Shown here in pieces: positions 1 through 7,200 of a stretch of 8,171 bases of DNA. Under the pieces are notes generated by a model. The model ran no database searches. It was given only the letters and a program-made list of their open reading frames with translations, and was not told where the DNA came from. The position numbers and the translations under genes are program-made. Location: contig JBHGBF010000251.1 of the NCBI GenBank assembly GCA_041946865.1, forward strand, positions 1 through 8,171. Direction: 5' to 3'. Position 1 is the first letter of the stretch, and each line of letters opens with the position of its first letter. The DNA is from RPQK01 sp041946865. Its GTDB lineage: Bacteria > Acidobacteriota > UBA6911 > RPQK01.

Positions 1-92
1 CCTCAGAACTCTATTTCAACTACCCCTCCGGAAATGTCTGCATCTGTCGGAAAAGATTCCCGCTGTCATTCGGAACAAATCAACCCTGGTGC

Positions 93-122
93 TTAACTTT
101 TGCGGTCTTCATCGCATATGCT
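93..122 (+). promoter_or_regulatory. Weak candidate promoter for the lipoprotein gene
   Basis: TTAACT at 93-98 and TATGCT at 117-122 are separated by 18 bp, each matching four of six sigma70 consensus bases. Transcription would start near 129 and give a leader of under 20 nt. The same -10 hexamer, TATGCT, occurs in the better chemoreceptor promoter. The match is weak enough to be chance. Confidence 0.25.
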
Positions 123-146
123 ATTGACATCATCGACGAGACGGTT

Positions 147-989
147 ATGACCAGGAAGATCGTTTCCATCCTGCTCAGTGTGTCACTGTTTTTGAGCGGA
201 TGTGCAGGTAAAAAGGCCAAGGTGGCCCAGCCGCCGGGTCCGAGCCCCTTTGAAGTCGCCGAAAAGAACTACCTCGTGGGCAACTACACGGCCGCCATCG
301 AAGCCTACGAGCAGTCATTGCAGCAAAACGATCCTCGTAACCGCCAGTCGGCGCTCTTTCGTCTGGCCGTGAGCTACGCGCTCAGGAACGCTTCGCCGGA
401 CGATCTGGCCAGGTCCAAGTCGCTGTTTGATCTCCTGATTCGGGAATATCCGAGCACGCCTCTGGCCGATCAGGCGAAGCTGCTATCCAGCTCAGTCCAA
501 CTGGTTCGGGAGCTGGAGGCGGGACGGCGTCAGAACGAAGAGCAGCTGCAGCGCCTCTCTGGCCAGGTGACGGAAATCCTGCAGAGGATTGACGAGCTGG
601 AGAAGCGCCAGGAGGCCGAGCGGAATGACCCGCTCAGGCGAGCGGGTGTCAGCCTTCGAGACGGCAATGTCAAGAAGGCAGCCGAAATCTATCAGGCCTA
701 CCTATCCACGCCAAACGCCCCGAACCGCGATGAGGCGGCCTTTCGACTCGCACTCATTCAACTGAGCCAGGAGGCCGGGCTGCGAGACAGCCGCCTGGCG
801 CTCAACCTGCTCGATCGCATTCTCAAAGAATGGCCCGAGAGCCCCTACGCCCCGCAGGCCCGGCACCTGCTCTCGGTCCATCGGGAGCTCGCGCGCCTGC
901 GGTCCCAGGTCGAAAACCAACAGGCAGAGCTCAAACAGCTGAGCGACGCCCTGAACGCGCTTAAGGCTATTGACCTGAAGCGCCGCTGA
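147..989 (+). CDS. TPR-like/coiled-coil lipoprotein, internally duplicated
   Basis: Predicted lipoprotein of 280 residues. It starts with a basic n-region (TRK), a hydrophobic stretch and a lipobox LSGC, with Cys19 as the lipidated residue. Position +2 is Ala, so by the E. coli sorting rule it would go to the outer membrane. The mature protein is two copies of one module. Residues 34-152 and about 162-275 each contain helical TPR-like hairpins (GNYTAAIEAYEQSL / GNVKKAAEIYQAYL, then ALFRLAVSY / AAFRLALIQ, then IREYPSTPLADQA / LKEWPESPYAPQA), followed by a Gln/Glu/Leu-rich coiled coil. This resembles BamD, YbgF/CpoB and other envelope TPR lipoproteins that act as protein-protein scaffolds, but I cannot assign it to one family. 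The ATG at 147 is the only ATG, GTG or TTG in this frame upstream of the lipobox. The frame itself is open to the window edge, and the Shine-Dalgarno (GAGACGG) is weak. It converges on the chemoreceptor gene across 33 bp. Confidence 0.85.
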   Translation: MTRKIVSILLSVSLFLSGCAGKKAKVAQPPGPSPFEVAEKNYLVGNYTAAIEAYEQSLQQNDPRNRQSALFRLAVSYALRNASPDDLARSKSLFDLLIREYPSTPLADQAKLLSSSVQLVRELEAGRRQNEEQLQRLSGQVTEILQRIDELEKRQEAERNDPLRRAGVSLRDGNVKKAAEIYQAYLSTPNAPNRDEAAFRLALIQLSQEAGLRDSRLALNLLDRILKEWPESPYAPQARHLLSVHRELARLRSQVENQQAELKQLSDALNALKAIDLKRR

Positions 990-1022
990 CCGTCGAGCAG
1001 GGCCTGCTACAGAGCCGCCGGC

Positions 1023-3263
1023 CTACTCACTGGGCCGGTCAGCGTCGGACAGGGTGAACTTTGCGAGGAGTTGCTCGGTGGCCCGGGCCATCTGGGCCAG
1101 AGAATGGGCGACAGCATCCACGCGGGTCAATTCCGCCAGCATTTCGTTGGCGGCAGCCCCCACCTCTTCAGCCGCAGAGGAGTTTTCTTCCGTGATGGCC
1201 GTCAGTTCCTGCATGATCGTCCCGACTTTTCTCGAAAAAGCCTGCATTTGGGACACCGCATCGGCGATACTCGCCAACCGATCCTTGTTCGTAACCACGG
1301 CGCCGCGGATATTTTCGAGGAGCTTTCCGGCGCGTTCAGCCAGATCAGCGCCTGCTTCGACCTGCTGCAGCTCTGAAGCCATGACTCGCAGCGCGTCGTG
1401 AATGCCGTTTTGCACTTTCTCTACGATTTCGGTAATTTCCCGGGTCGCTGAGGCGCTCCGCTCTCCCAGGCTCCGTATTTCTCCGGCGACAACTGAAAAA
1501 CCGGCGCCGTACTGGCCGGCGTGGGCCGCCTCAATGGCGGCATTAATACCGAGCAACTTGATCTGATAAGCAATACTCCCGATCAGCCTGATGATGACAT
1601 CGATTCGCTCCGAGCTGGTTCCGAGCCGCTCCACCGTTTGCCCGGTCGCGGAAACGGAAGCCTGAATCGACTTCATGCTATGCAGAGTACGGCTGACCGC
1701 TTCGGTCCCCACTTTGGAGGCATCGGCGGCTTCGACTGCCAGAGAAGAGCCCTGCCTGGCCTCCCGAGTCACCTCGTCGATCCGGTTGACCAGTCCGTCC
1801 AGCGATTCGTTCGCCTGGCTGACCTGTTCGTTCTGGGCGATCGTGGAACGAGAGACCTGATCGATCGAGACTTTTACATGCTCGGTGGCCTGCGTGATCT
1901 GGTCGATGCTGGCTGCCAGTTTCTGGCTGACCTGGAGCAGCTTGTAGGCCTGCTCGGTAGTCAGGAGGACCATGCTGCTCAGGCCGCCGGGCTCAGCGTT
2001 ATAGGTCACGACCGGGATGCCGCGCCGGGTGGCGCGATTGATGTAGAAAACCAGTCTGGCGTCAAAAACTCCGACGGCCAGGCCGTCGTAGCCCCTTTCG
2101 ATCAGCGAATCCAACAGCGGCCCGTACACCCCTGCGTCCGTTCTTCCTTCCCGCAGCGTCAGTTCGGGCACAATCCACTCGGCGCTCGCATGCAGAGGCC
2201 GGATTTTCGCTGCCGCTTCCTTCACCCCTTCTTCGACCTGGTCCCAAAAAGAATTAGGAGCACGACCCAGGACGGCGATCCGCAGCTGCTTCGAAGCGAC
2301 CTGGTCAACCGGGTGACTCAGGCGGCGTTGCGCTTCCTCCCGGGTTATCGCCCCCACGCCCTCTTGCCAGAATTGGTCGCAGTTTTCCGGCGTCGCTAAT
2401 TCCAGCTCGGTCAGCAACCGGGGCGTGGGCGGCTGCCAGCCGGCCACCAGGTGATTGAACAAATGGATCACCGGTTCATGCCCTTGCGCGTAAGGATCCT
2501 GCCCCAGAGTCGCTGCGATCGCTCCCTTCTTGACACACGCCATCGTTTCGTTACCGAAATCATGGCATACGACCTTTGTCCGCCCGGCGCGCCCCGCCTC
2601 CTCCACGGCCCTTGCGACGCCAGCTGGAACTCCCCCGTGAGTAAAGTAAATCCCGTCGACGGCCGGAAGATTCTTCAACAACTCGCTCGTCACACGGTAG
2701 GCGTCGTCCAGTGTCGTTCCGCAGTCTGAATCATAGACCACACTGATGCCGGGAAACTCCTTCAGCAAGGCCATCTGGAAACCTTTTCGCCTGAGCTGAT
2801 GGGAGACCATCGAGGGACGGTGCAAGACGGCCACCTGGCCCCGTCCGCTAAGCGCTTTTCCCATGGCCTGTCCGCACATGTAGCCTTCCAGATAGGAGTC
2901 GGCGCCCACGTAGCACAAGCGATGACAGGGAGGCTCGGTGGCCGCGTTGAACTCGGCCGCTCCCACCTGGAGTTTCGCGAGCATCGCGTTTACCACGTCG
3001 GCCAGCCGCTCGAAGCCCGGAAAGTCGTCGCGCCGCAGAGGTTGAGATGAAACGGCGAGGCGGGCAGAGAGGTTCCCTTGAGCCAGCTCGGCCATGGCAC
3101 GCGTCAGGGCGGTGAAATCCGTTTCGACCAGCTGGCTTGCAAAATCGATCAGGCGGTCGAGCGAACGACTCGTCCCGCCAGGTGACCGATTTCCCCAAAA
3201 CAAGCCTGTTTTTCGACCCGTCTCACCGCTGACGTTTTGGACCGACCGATTTCCGGCTCGCAT
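1023..3263 (-). CDS. Soluble methyl-accepting chemotaxis protein with permuted PBP-like sensor
   Basis: Chemoreceptor of 746 residues with no signal peptide or transmembrane helix, so predicted cytoplasmic. Order, counted from the ATG: a HAMP-like segment (about 49-99, with ELAQGNLSARL and a closing NAMLAKL); the second lobe of a LacI/ribose-binding-type sensor (about 116-299, from YVGADSYLEGY through VDGIYFTHGGVPAG and VVCHDF to ATLGQDPYAQG); a linker; the first lobe (about 326-426, LRIAVLGRAPNSFWDQV, GYDGLAVG, GIPVVTYNAEP); then the MCP coiled-coil hairpin (about 436-735). The tip, GINAAIEAAHAGQ, lies near 572-584. It would pass ligand occupancy to CheA/CheW; the ligand is probably a sugar-like small molecule but is unknown. 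Tip residues differ from E. coli Tsr: His replaces the conserved Arg388 and Gln replaces Glu391, while Asn381 and Glu385 are kept. There is no C-terminal CheR-binding pentapeptide. An in-frame TTG at 3266 is less likely, because it lies 1 nt from GGAGGG, whereas the ATG is 4 nt away. Confidence 0.9.
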   Translation of the reverse strand: MRAGNRSVQNVSGETGRKTGLFWGNRSPGGTSRSLDRLIDFASQLVETDFTALTRAMAELAQGNLSARLAVSSQPLRRDDFPGFERLADVVNAMLAKLQVGAAEFNAATEPPCHRLCYVGADSYLEGYMCGQAMGKALSGRGQVAVLHRPSMVSHQLRRKGFQMALLKEFPGISVVYDSDCGTTLDDAYRVTSELLKNLPAVDGIYFTHGGVPAGVARAVEEAGRAGRTKVVCHDFGNETMACVKKGAIAATLGQDPYAQGHEPVIHLFNHLVAGWQPPTPRLLTELELATPENCDQFWQEGVGAITREEAQRRLSHPVDQVASKQLRIAVLGRAPNSFWDQVEEGVKEAAAKIRPLHASAEWIVPELTLREGRTDAGVYGPLLDSLIERGYDGLAVGVFDARLVFYINRATRRGIPVVTYNAEPGGLSSMVLLTTEQAYKLLQVSQKLAASIDQITQATEHVKVSIDQVSRSTIAQNEQVSQANESLDGLVNRIDEVTREARQGSSLAVEAADASKVGTEAVSRTLHSMKSIQASVSATGQTVERLGTSSERIDVIIRLIGSIAYQIKLLGINAAIEAAHAGQYGAGFSVVAGEIRSLGERSASATREITEIVEKVQNGIHDALRVMASELQQVEAGADLAERAGKLLENIRGAVVTNKDRLASIADAVSQMQAFSRKVGTIMQELTAITEENSSAAEEVGAAANEMLAELTRVDAVAHSLAQMARATEQLLAKFTLSDADRPSE

Positions 3264-3267
3264 CAAA

Positions 3268-3273
3268 CCCTCC
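3268..3273 (-). promoter_or_regulatory. Shine-Dalgarno of the chemoreceptor gene
   Basis: GGAGGG on the - strand lies 4 nt before the ATG at 3263-3261. The in-frame TTG immediately upstream (3266-3264) would be only 1 nt from it, so the ATG is the better start. Confidence 0.7.
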
Positions 3274-3283
3274 AGGCGCAGAA

Positions 3284-3312
3284 AGCATAACTTCAGAGCC
3301 CAGCGCCGTCAA
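3284..3312 (-). promoter_or_regulatory. Sigma70-like promoter of the chemoreceptor gene
   Basis: On the - strand, TTGACG (3312-3307, five of six consensus bases) and TATGCT (3289-3284, four of six) are separated by exactly 17 bp. Transcription would start near 3277, leaving a leader of about 14 nt that carries GGAGGG. Its position inside the 130-bp gap after arfB suggests the chemoreceptor is transcribed on its own. I saw no clear terminator in that gap, so read-through from the protease operon is also possible. Confidence 0.6.
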
Positions 3313-3396
3313 CGCCGGGGCTGGGACGGGGCGCGAGTTTCAGGTGGAGCTCCGGCGCAAGGGCAGGCAGGATGCGCTGCTCAAGATTGGTCCCGA

Positions 3397-3810
3397 TCAG
3401 TCGTCAAGCCGGCCGCGGTCCCGCTTCTTTTCCGATCTGCGACGCTTTTCTTCCAGCCGTTTCTCGACAGAACCTGCGGTCGGCCTTGTCCGCTTTCGTT
3501 TACGAACGGGCCTGGCGGCCTGCCGTATCAGCCGAAGGAGGCGATCCATCACGTCCTCGCGGTTTCGTTCCTGGGTCCGATAGCGGCGGCCTGTGAGGAG
3601 CAGCATGCCGTCTTGAGAGACTTTCTTCCCAGCCAGCCTGATCAACCGTTCCTGGACCTCGACCGGCAGGCCGGACTTCCTTACGGGCAAGCGAAGCTGA
3701 ACTGTCGTCGCAACCTTGTTCACGTTTTGTCCGCCGGGCCCTCCCGACCGCACGAACTGGAGCTCGATCTGCGACTCGTCGATGGCAACTCCTTCGGTGA
3801 CTTGAAGCAT
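3397..3810 (-). CDS. arfB: ArfB-type peptidyl-tRNA hydrolase (ribosome rescue)
   Basis: Protein of 137 residues from the RF-1 domain superfamily, close in length to E. coli ArfB/YaeJ (140). It would enter the A site of ribosomes stalled on mRNA without a stop codon and hydrolyse the peptidyl-tRNA ester, freeing the ribosome. The catalytic GGQ motif is at residues 26-28 within RSGGPGGQNVNK. It is followed by the usual LPVEVQERL segment and a motif of the YRSQ.NRE type (RRYRTQERNRED). The tail from about residue 100 is very rich in Arg and Lys with little predicted fold; in ArfB this tail probes the empty mRNA channel. The absence of a codon-recognition domain separates it from RF1 and RF2. The ATG has an excellent Shine-Dalgarno (GAGGTGA, 6 nt spacing). 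It lies 11 bp after the pilin-like gene and is probably co-transcribed with it. Its link to a secreted protease is not obvious functionally. Confidence 0.92.
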   Translation of the reverse strand: MLQVTEGVAIDESQIELQFVRSGGPGGQNVNKVATTVQLRLPVRKSGLPVEVQERLIRLAGKKVSQDGMLLLTGRRYRTQERNREDVMDRLLRLIRQAARPVRKRKRTRPTAGSVEKRLEEKRRRSEKKRDRGRLDD

Positions 3811-3816
3811 GATCAG

Positions 3817-3823
3817 TCACCTC
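3817..3823 (-). promoter_or_regulatory. Shine-Dalgarno of arfB, overlapping the upstream stop codon
   Basis: GAGGTGA on the - strand is 6 nt from the arfB ATG. It shares bases with the TGA (3824-3822) of the preceding pilin-like gene, so ribosomes ending there are placed directly on the arfB start region. This suggests translational coupling. Confidence 0.7.
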
Positions 3824-4208
3824 ACGGCTCCTGGACCAGCTGCCCGGTTTCGTCGATGGCGAAGGTGGGCCATTCCGTCCTGGCTGGATCGGCCGGCCTG
3901 GCGGTGACTCGAAAGTGACGGTCGCCTTCGCTTTCGATACCGTAAGTGTAGCCGCGCCGGTTTTCGCTCGAAAAAGGAATGGCCCCGTCCGATACCAGGT
4001 CCTGGAAGCTGCCGTAACGTCCGTGCGTAATCACGTAGATCTTTTCCGCCCGGGCAATAGACTGCAAATCCATCCGGACTCCAACCGTATCGATCTGCTG
4101 CTGGGGCGGACCGCCGCCGACAGTTGTCTCGGTCAAGGCGCTACGATACAAAAACAATCCGATCGCCCCAGCCAGCAGGATCACCAGCAGACACCCGAGC
4201 GCTCTCAC
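3822..4208 (-). CDS. Small membrane-anchored pilin-like protein
   Basis: Protein of 128 residues with an N-terminal hydrophobic helix (about 5-21), a Gly/Pro/Gln-rich linker (31-40) and a soluble domain (about 43-127). The soluble domain reads like the C-terminal part of type IV pilins and pseudopilins common in acidobacterial genomes: DLQSIARAEKIYVITHGRYGSFQDL, then RRGYTYGIE, HFRVTARP and a closing PTFAIDETGQL, where the small domain shows a predicted globular head. The first of these segments is quoted only in part: key features are a helix followed by GRYGSFQDL. There is no prepilin peptidase site (GFTLIE-type), so it is probably a single-pass protein with the head outside the inner membrane and not a processed pilin. 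The start is GTG, with AGGGA at 4219-4215 spaced 6 nt away. Its GTG overlaps the protease TGA (GTGA), suggesting coupling. Function is unknown. Confidence 0.7.
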   Translation of the reverse strand: MRALGCLLVILLAGAIGLFLYRSALTETTVGGGPPQQQIDTVGVRMDLQSIARAEKIYVITHGRYGSFQDLVSDGAIPFSSENRRGYTYGIESEGDRHFRVTARPADPARTEWPTFAIDETGQLVQEP

Positions 4209-7200
4209 TGATTTTCCCTGATATTACGGAACAACTGTAGCGCGGCCGGCCGGCTCTCCATGACCGGGAACCCCCGCCGGCCGGTCCGATGTCTCAGCTC
4301 TTCTATGACCGAGGCAGCGGCAGGGGTCGTCGGTTTTTCCAGAACGAAGTCTATGCTTGAAGAGTCCTCATTCGGGCGAACCTGGACCAAGGATGGCTCG
4401 CTGGAGACCGGGTAGAGGCCCCAATACTCATCATCCTCAAAGATCCACCCGTCCTCGTCCGCATCATTGCCGGCAACCACGAAGTAGTAACCGGCAAACA
4501 TCGGGTGGAACTTGAATTCAAACTTCCCGTCCTTCTTCCCCTCCTCCTCTAGATCGACCGCCTCGGTCGTGCGAACCGTCTCCAGGGTACGGGGATCGAG
4601 GGCCAGGACGTACACTTTGCCCAGGTTTCCGATTCCGCTCGGGGTCCCGACCTGCATCACCACCTGAATGGTTTCGTCTCCGCCGTTCGATTCCAGCTGG
4701 ATCTCGCCCGTATATTCGCCGTCAGCCAGACCGGTGCGATTAACCGTGACGGTCAGAACTGAACCAGACTTCGACACCGTCAGCCAGCCCGACCCTTTAT
4801 GCAACACCACGGCTGGGTCGTAGACATCCAGGGTCCCGCCGCCGCCATTGGACACGGTTGCCGTCATCTCCGTCTGGATGTAGCCGAAGTCCATTTTGCT
4901 CGTCGAGACGATCAGCTTAGCGGGCGCCGCAATGACATCCATGACCTTTTTGAGAGCTTCCACGGGATCAACCAGGCCGAAGCCATAGTACTCGTCTTCG
5001 CCCGGCTCACCGATATCAAGCGCACTCTGCTCCAGTATCTGCTTGATTTGCTCGGGGCTCAGGTCCGGTTTTGCGGCCAGCAGCAGCGAAACGATTCCCG
5101 TCACGTGCGGGGTCGCCATCGAGGTTCCCTGCTTGAACACGTAAGTCGGCTGGTCGTCGTCCTGATTCCAGCCGGTGCTCAAGACGCCGTCCACGTATCC
5201 GTCGTTGTTGGAGTCCATGGCGGAGTTGCCGCCCGGCGCCACAATCGTGACGTAGTGAAGGCCGTAGTTGGAATACGGTGCCCGGTTGCCGGATGCATCG
5301 ATCGCCCCGACGGCAATGACCCCCGGATAAGCTGCCGGATAGCGAGGCGTAGAGCTGTTCTGATTTCCGGCCGCCGCCACGATAGAGACACCGGCGCCAA
5401 GCGCCGCCTGAACCGCATTCCTCTCGGTGAGGCTGTCGCCGTCCGAGGAAAGGCTCATGTTGATCACGCTCGCTTTTTTGGTGGGCGGAGCACACGCGGC
5501 ATTTGCCAGCCCAGCCGCGTACAGGATCGCCTGGGAGATATCGTAGGATGTGCCTCCCCCCGCGCCCAGCGCCCGGAGAGTCATCAGCGGGCTCGACCAG
5601 TTCACGCCCGCCAGTCCGTTGGTATTGTTGGTGGCCGCACCGATGGTGCCGGCGACGTGAGTTCCGTGATAACTGCTGGTCTTCTTGTTCGGATCGTCGC
5701 CCACATCCTCGGCGTCGGGATCGGGGCCGTCTCCGTCGAGCGAGATCTGAGGATCAGTGATGAAGTCGTAGCCTTCGCCGGTCAGCCGGGCCGCAAGGTC
5801 CGGGTGCCCATACTTGGCGCCGGTATCGATGACGGCAATGATCGTGTCCGGGCTCCCCGTGGTGATATCCCACGCCTGGGGGAGCTTGATGTACGGGTAA
5901 TGCCACTGAAGATCATAAAACTGGTCGTTCGGATCAGCAGAAATCCTGCTGATGTAATTGGGCTCGGCATACACCACGTCAGGCTCGAGATTGAGAGCTT
6001 CGACGGCCTGAAGAGTCGAATTCTTCGCGGCGAGCAGGACCGACGCCGGTGACCCGGCCGAGCGCAACGAAACGCCTCCCGTAATCTGACGTGATTCCAG
6101 CAGATGCACGCCGGTCGGGCTCTTGACTTTGACCCGGCCGCCATGTCGCCTGGTGATCTGGTCAAGGGCGTCGGGCGCAGCCGTTGGCCGCAAGCGGACG
6201 ATCATATCCCCCGGCACGAAATCCAGCCCGGCATCAAGCCGAACGCCCTTGGCGGCGCTCGCCGGATATGGCACTTGCCTGGACAACTTCAGGGCTGTCG
6301 GGAAAACCGCGGCGCCGGCCAAAGAAGGCGTCAATTCGCCCGATATCGTGCCGTTTCCGCGCTGCGGTGGGACCGCGGAAAGCGACAGAACCTGGCCGGC
6401 AGGCGCATAAAGAAAAAGCTCAAAGGAGAAGATATCGAGATCGGACTTGACTCGGATAAACCCGCCAATCTGAGGTTTGATGGTGGGGATGATGTCCCCC
6501 AAGGTGCGGGGAGCGTGCTCAAACGGCTCAAGCACAAACCCGGCCGACTGGCCCGTCAGGTTGCCCTCGACGTCGTAGACTTCGACGACCACGTGGGCGG
6601 GGCTCGAATTCACGTTGAGAAAGGTGAGACCTGTCGAGAAGCCGATACTGTCGTCCGTGGCCAGATGAGAGAAGACAAAATCGTTAAACGGCGTGCTTTG
6701 CAGCTGTACCGACGAGAGGAAGCGCGGCGGAGTCGAATTGGCGTCGCCGAAGGTGATGTCCCCCACCACGCCGGCTATGTCGCTGTCCACCCGAAGCCAT
6801 CCGATAAACTGCGAGGTCAGGCCGAGCAGGCTCGCGGCCCTTTTCCGGATCATTCCCTTCGCCGGGATCGTCTCGGTCCAGCTCGCCACAAGCTGCGAGG
6901 CGCCTGGTGCCGGCACAGGATTGAATTGGAATGCCGACAACTTGACGTTCGCCGACTCGTCGGTCGGGTTAATTAACGTGATTTCCGAGGTGTAACCGTA
7001 AGCTTCCGCGAGCTGCGCTCCGTAAAGCACAAACGGTATCTTGCGGGTAGACGAAGGGGCGGCAATGGCGTTACGGCCACCGAAAGACCTGGTGTTGCCG
7101 AAGTGTTCGTACCCGATCAGTCCCGTGTCAGCCGAGGCCATCACGTACGCCGGAGAAGGGATCGGAACCGTGAAGATCTCCTTTACCTTGCCGGTGAACC

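Noticed and set aside
124..129. Perfect TTGACA hexamer before the lipoprotein gene
   Set aside because: It is only 17 bp from the ATG, and its -10 position would fall inside the coding sequence, with no match there.
1..146. Open reading frame upstream of and in frame with the lipoprotein
   Set aside because: There is no ATG, GTG or TTG in it, and the lipoprotein signal sequence clearly begins at the ATG at 147, so the open stretch is probably chance.
996..1038. Short hairpins in the convergent gap (AGCAG/CTGCT at 996-1008; CCGGCC/GGCCGG at 1018-1038)
   Set aside because: The stems are short and there is no T-run on either strand. The second overlaps the chemoreceptor stop. A bidirectional terminator is possible but not supported.
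1521..2399. Long + strand reading frame of 292 codons
   Set aside because: It lies wholly antisense to the chemoreceptor gene, whose domains are clear. The sequence is Arg/Gly/Asp-rich with no recognisable fold, as expected of a GC-rich shadow frame.
3094..3918. + strand reading frame of 274 codons spanning three - strand genes
   Set aside because: It runs antisense through parts of the chemoreceptor, arfB and the pilin-like gene, all of which have better support.
4799..6052. Long + strand reading frame of 417 codons
   Set aside because: Antisense to the catalytic half of the protease; no domain signature, and typical shadow composition.
6104..6976. + strand reading frame of 290 codons
   Set aside because: Antisense to the repeat region of the protease, with no recognisable protein features.
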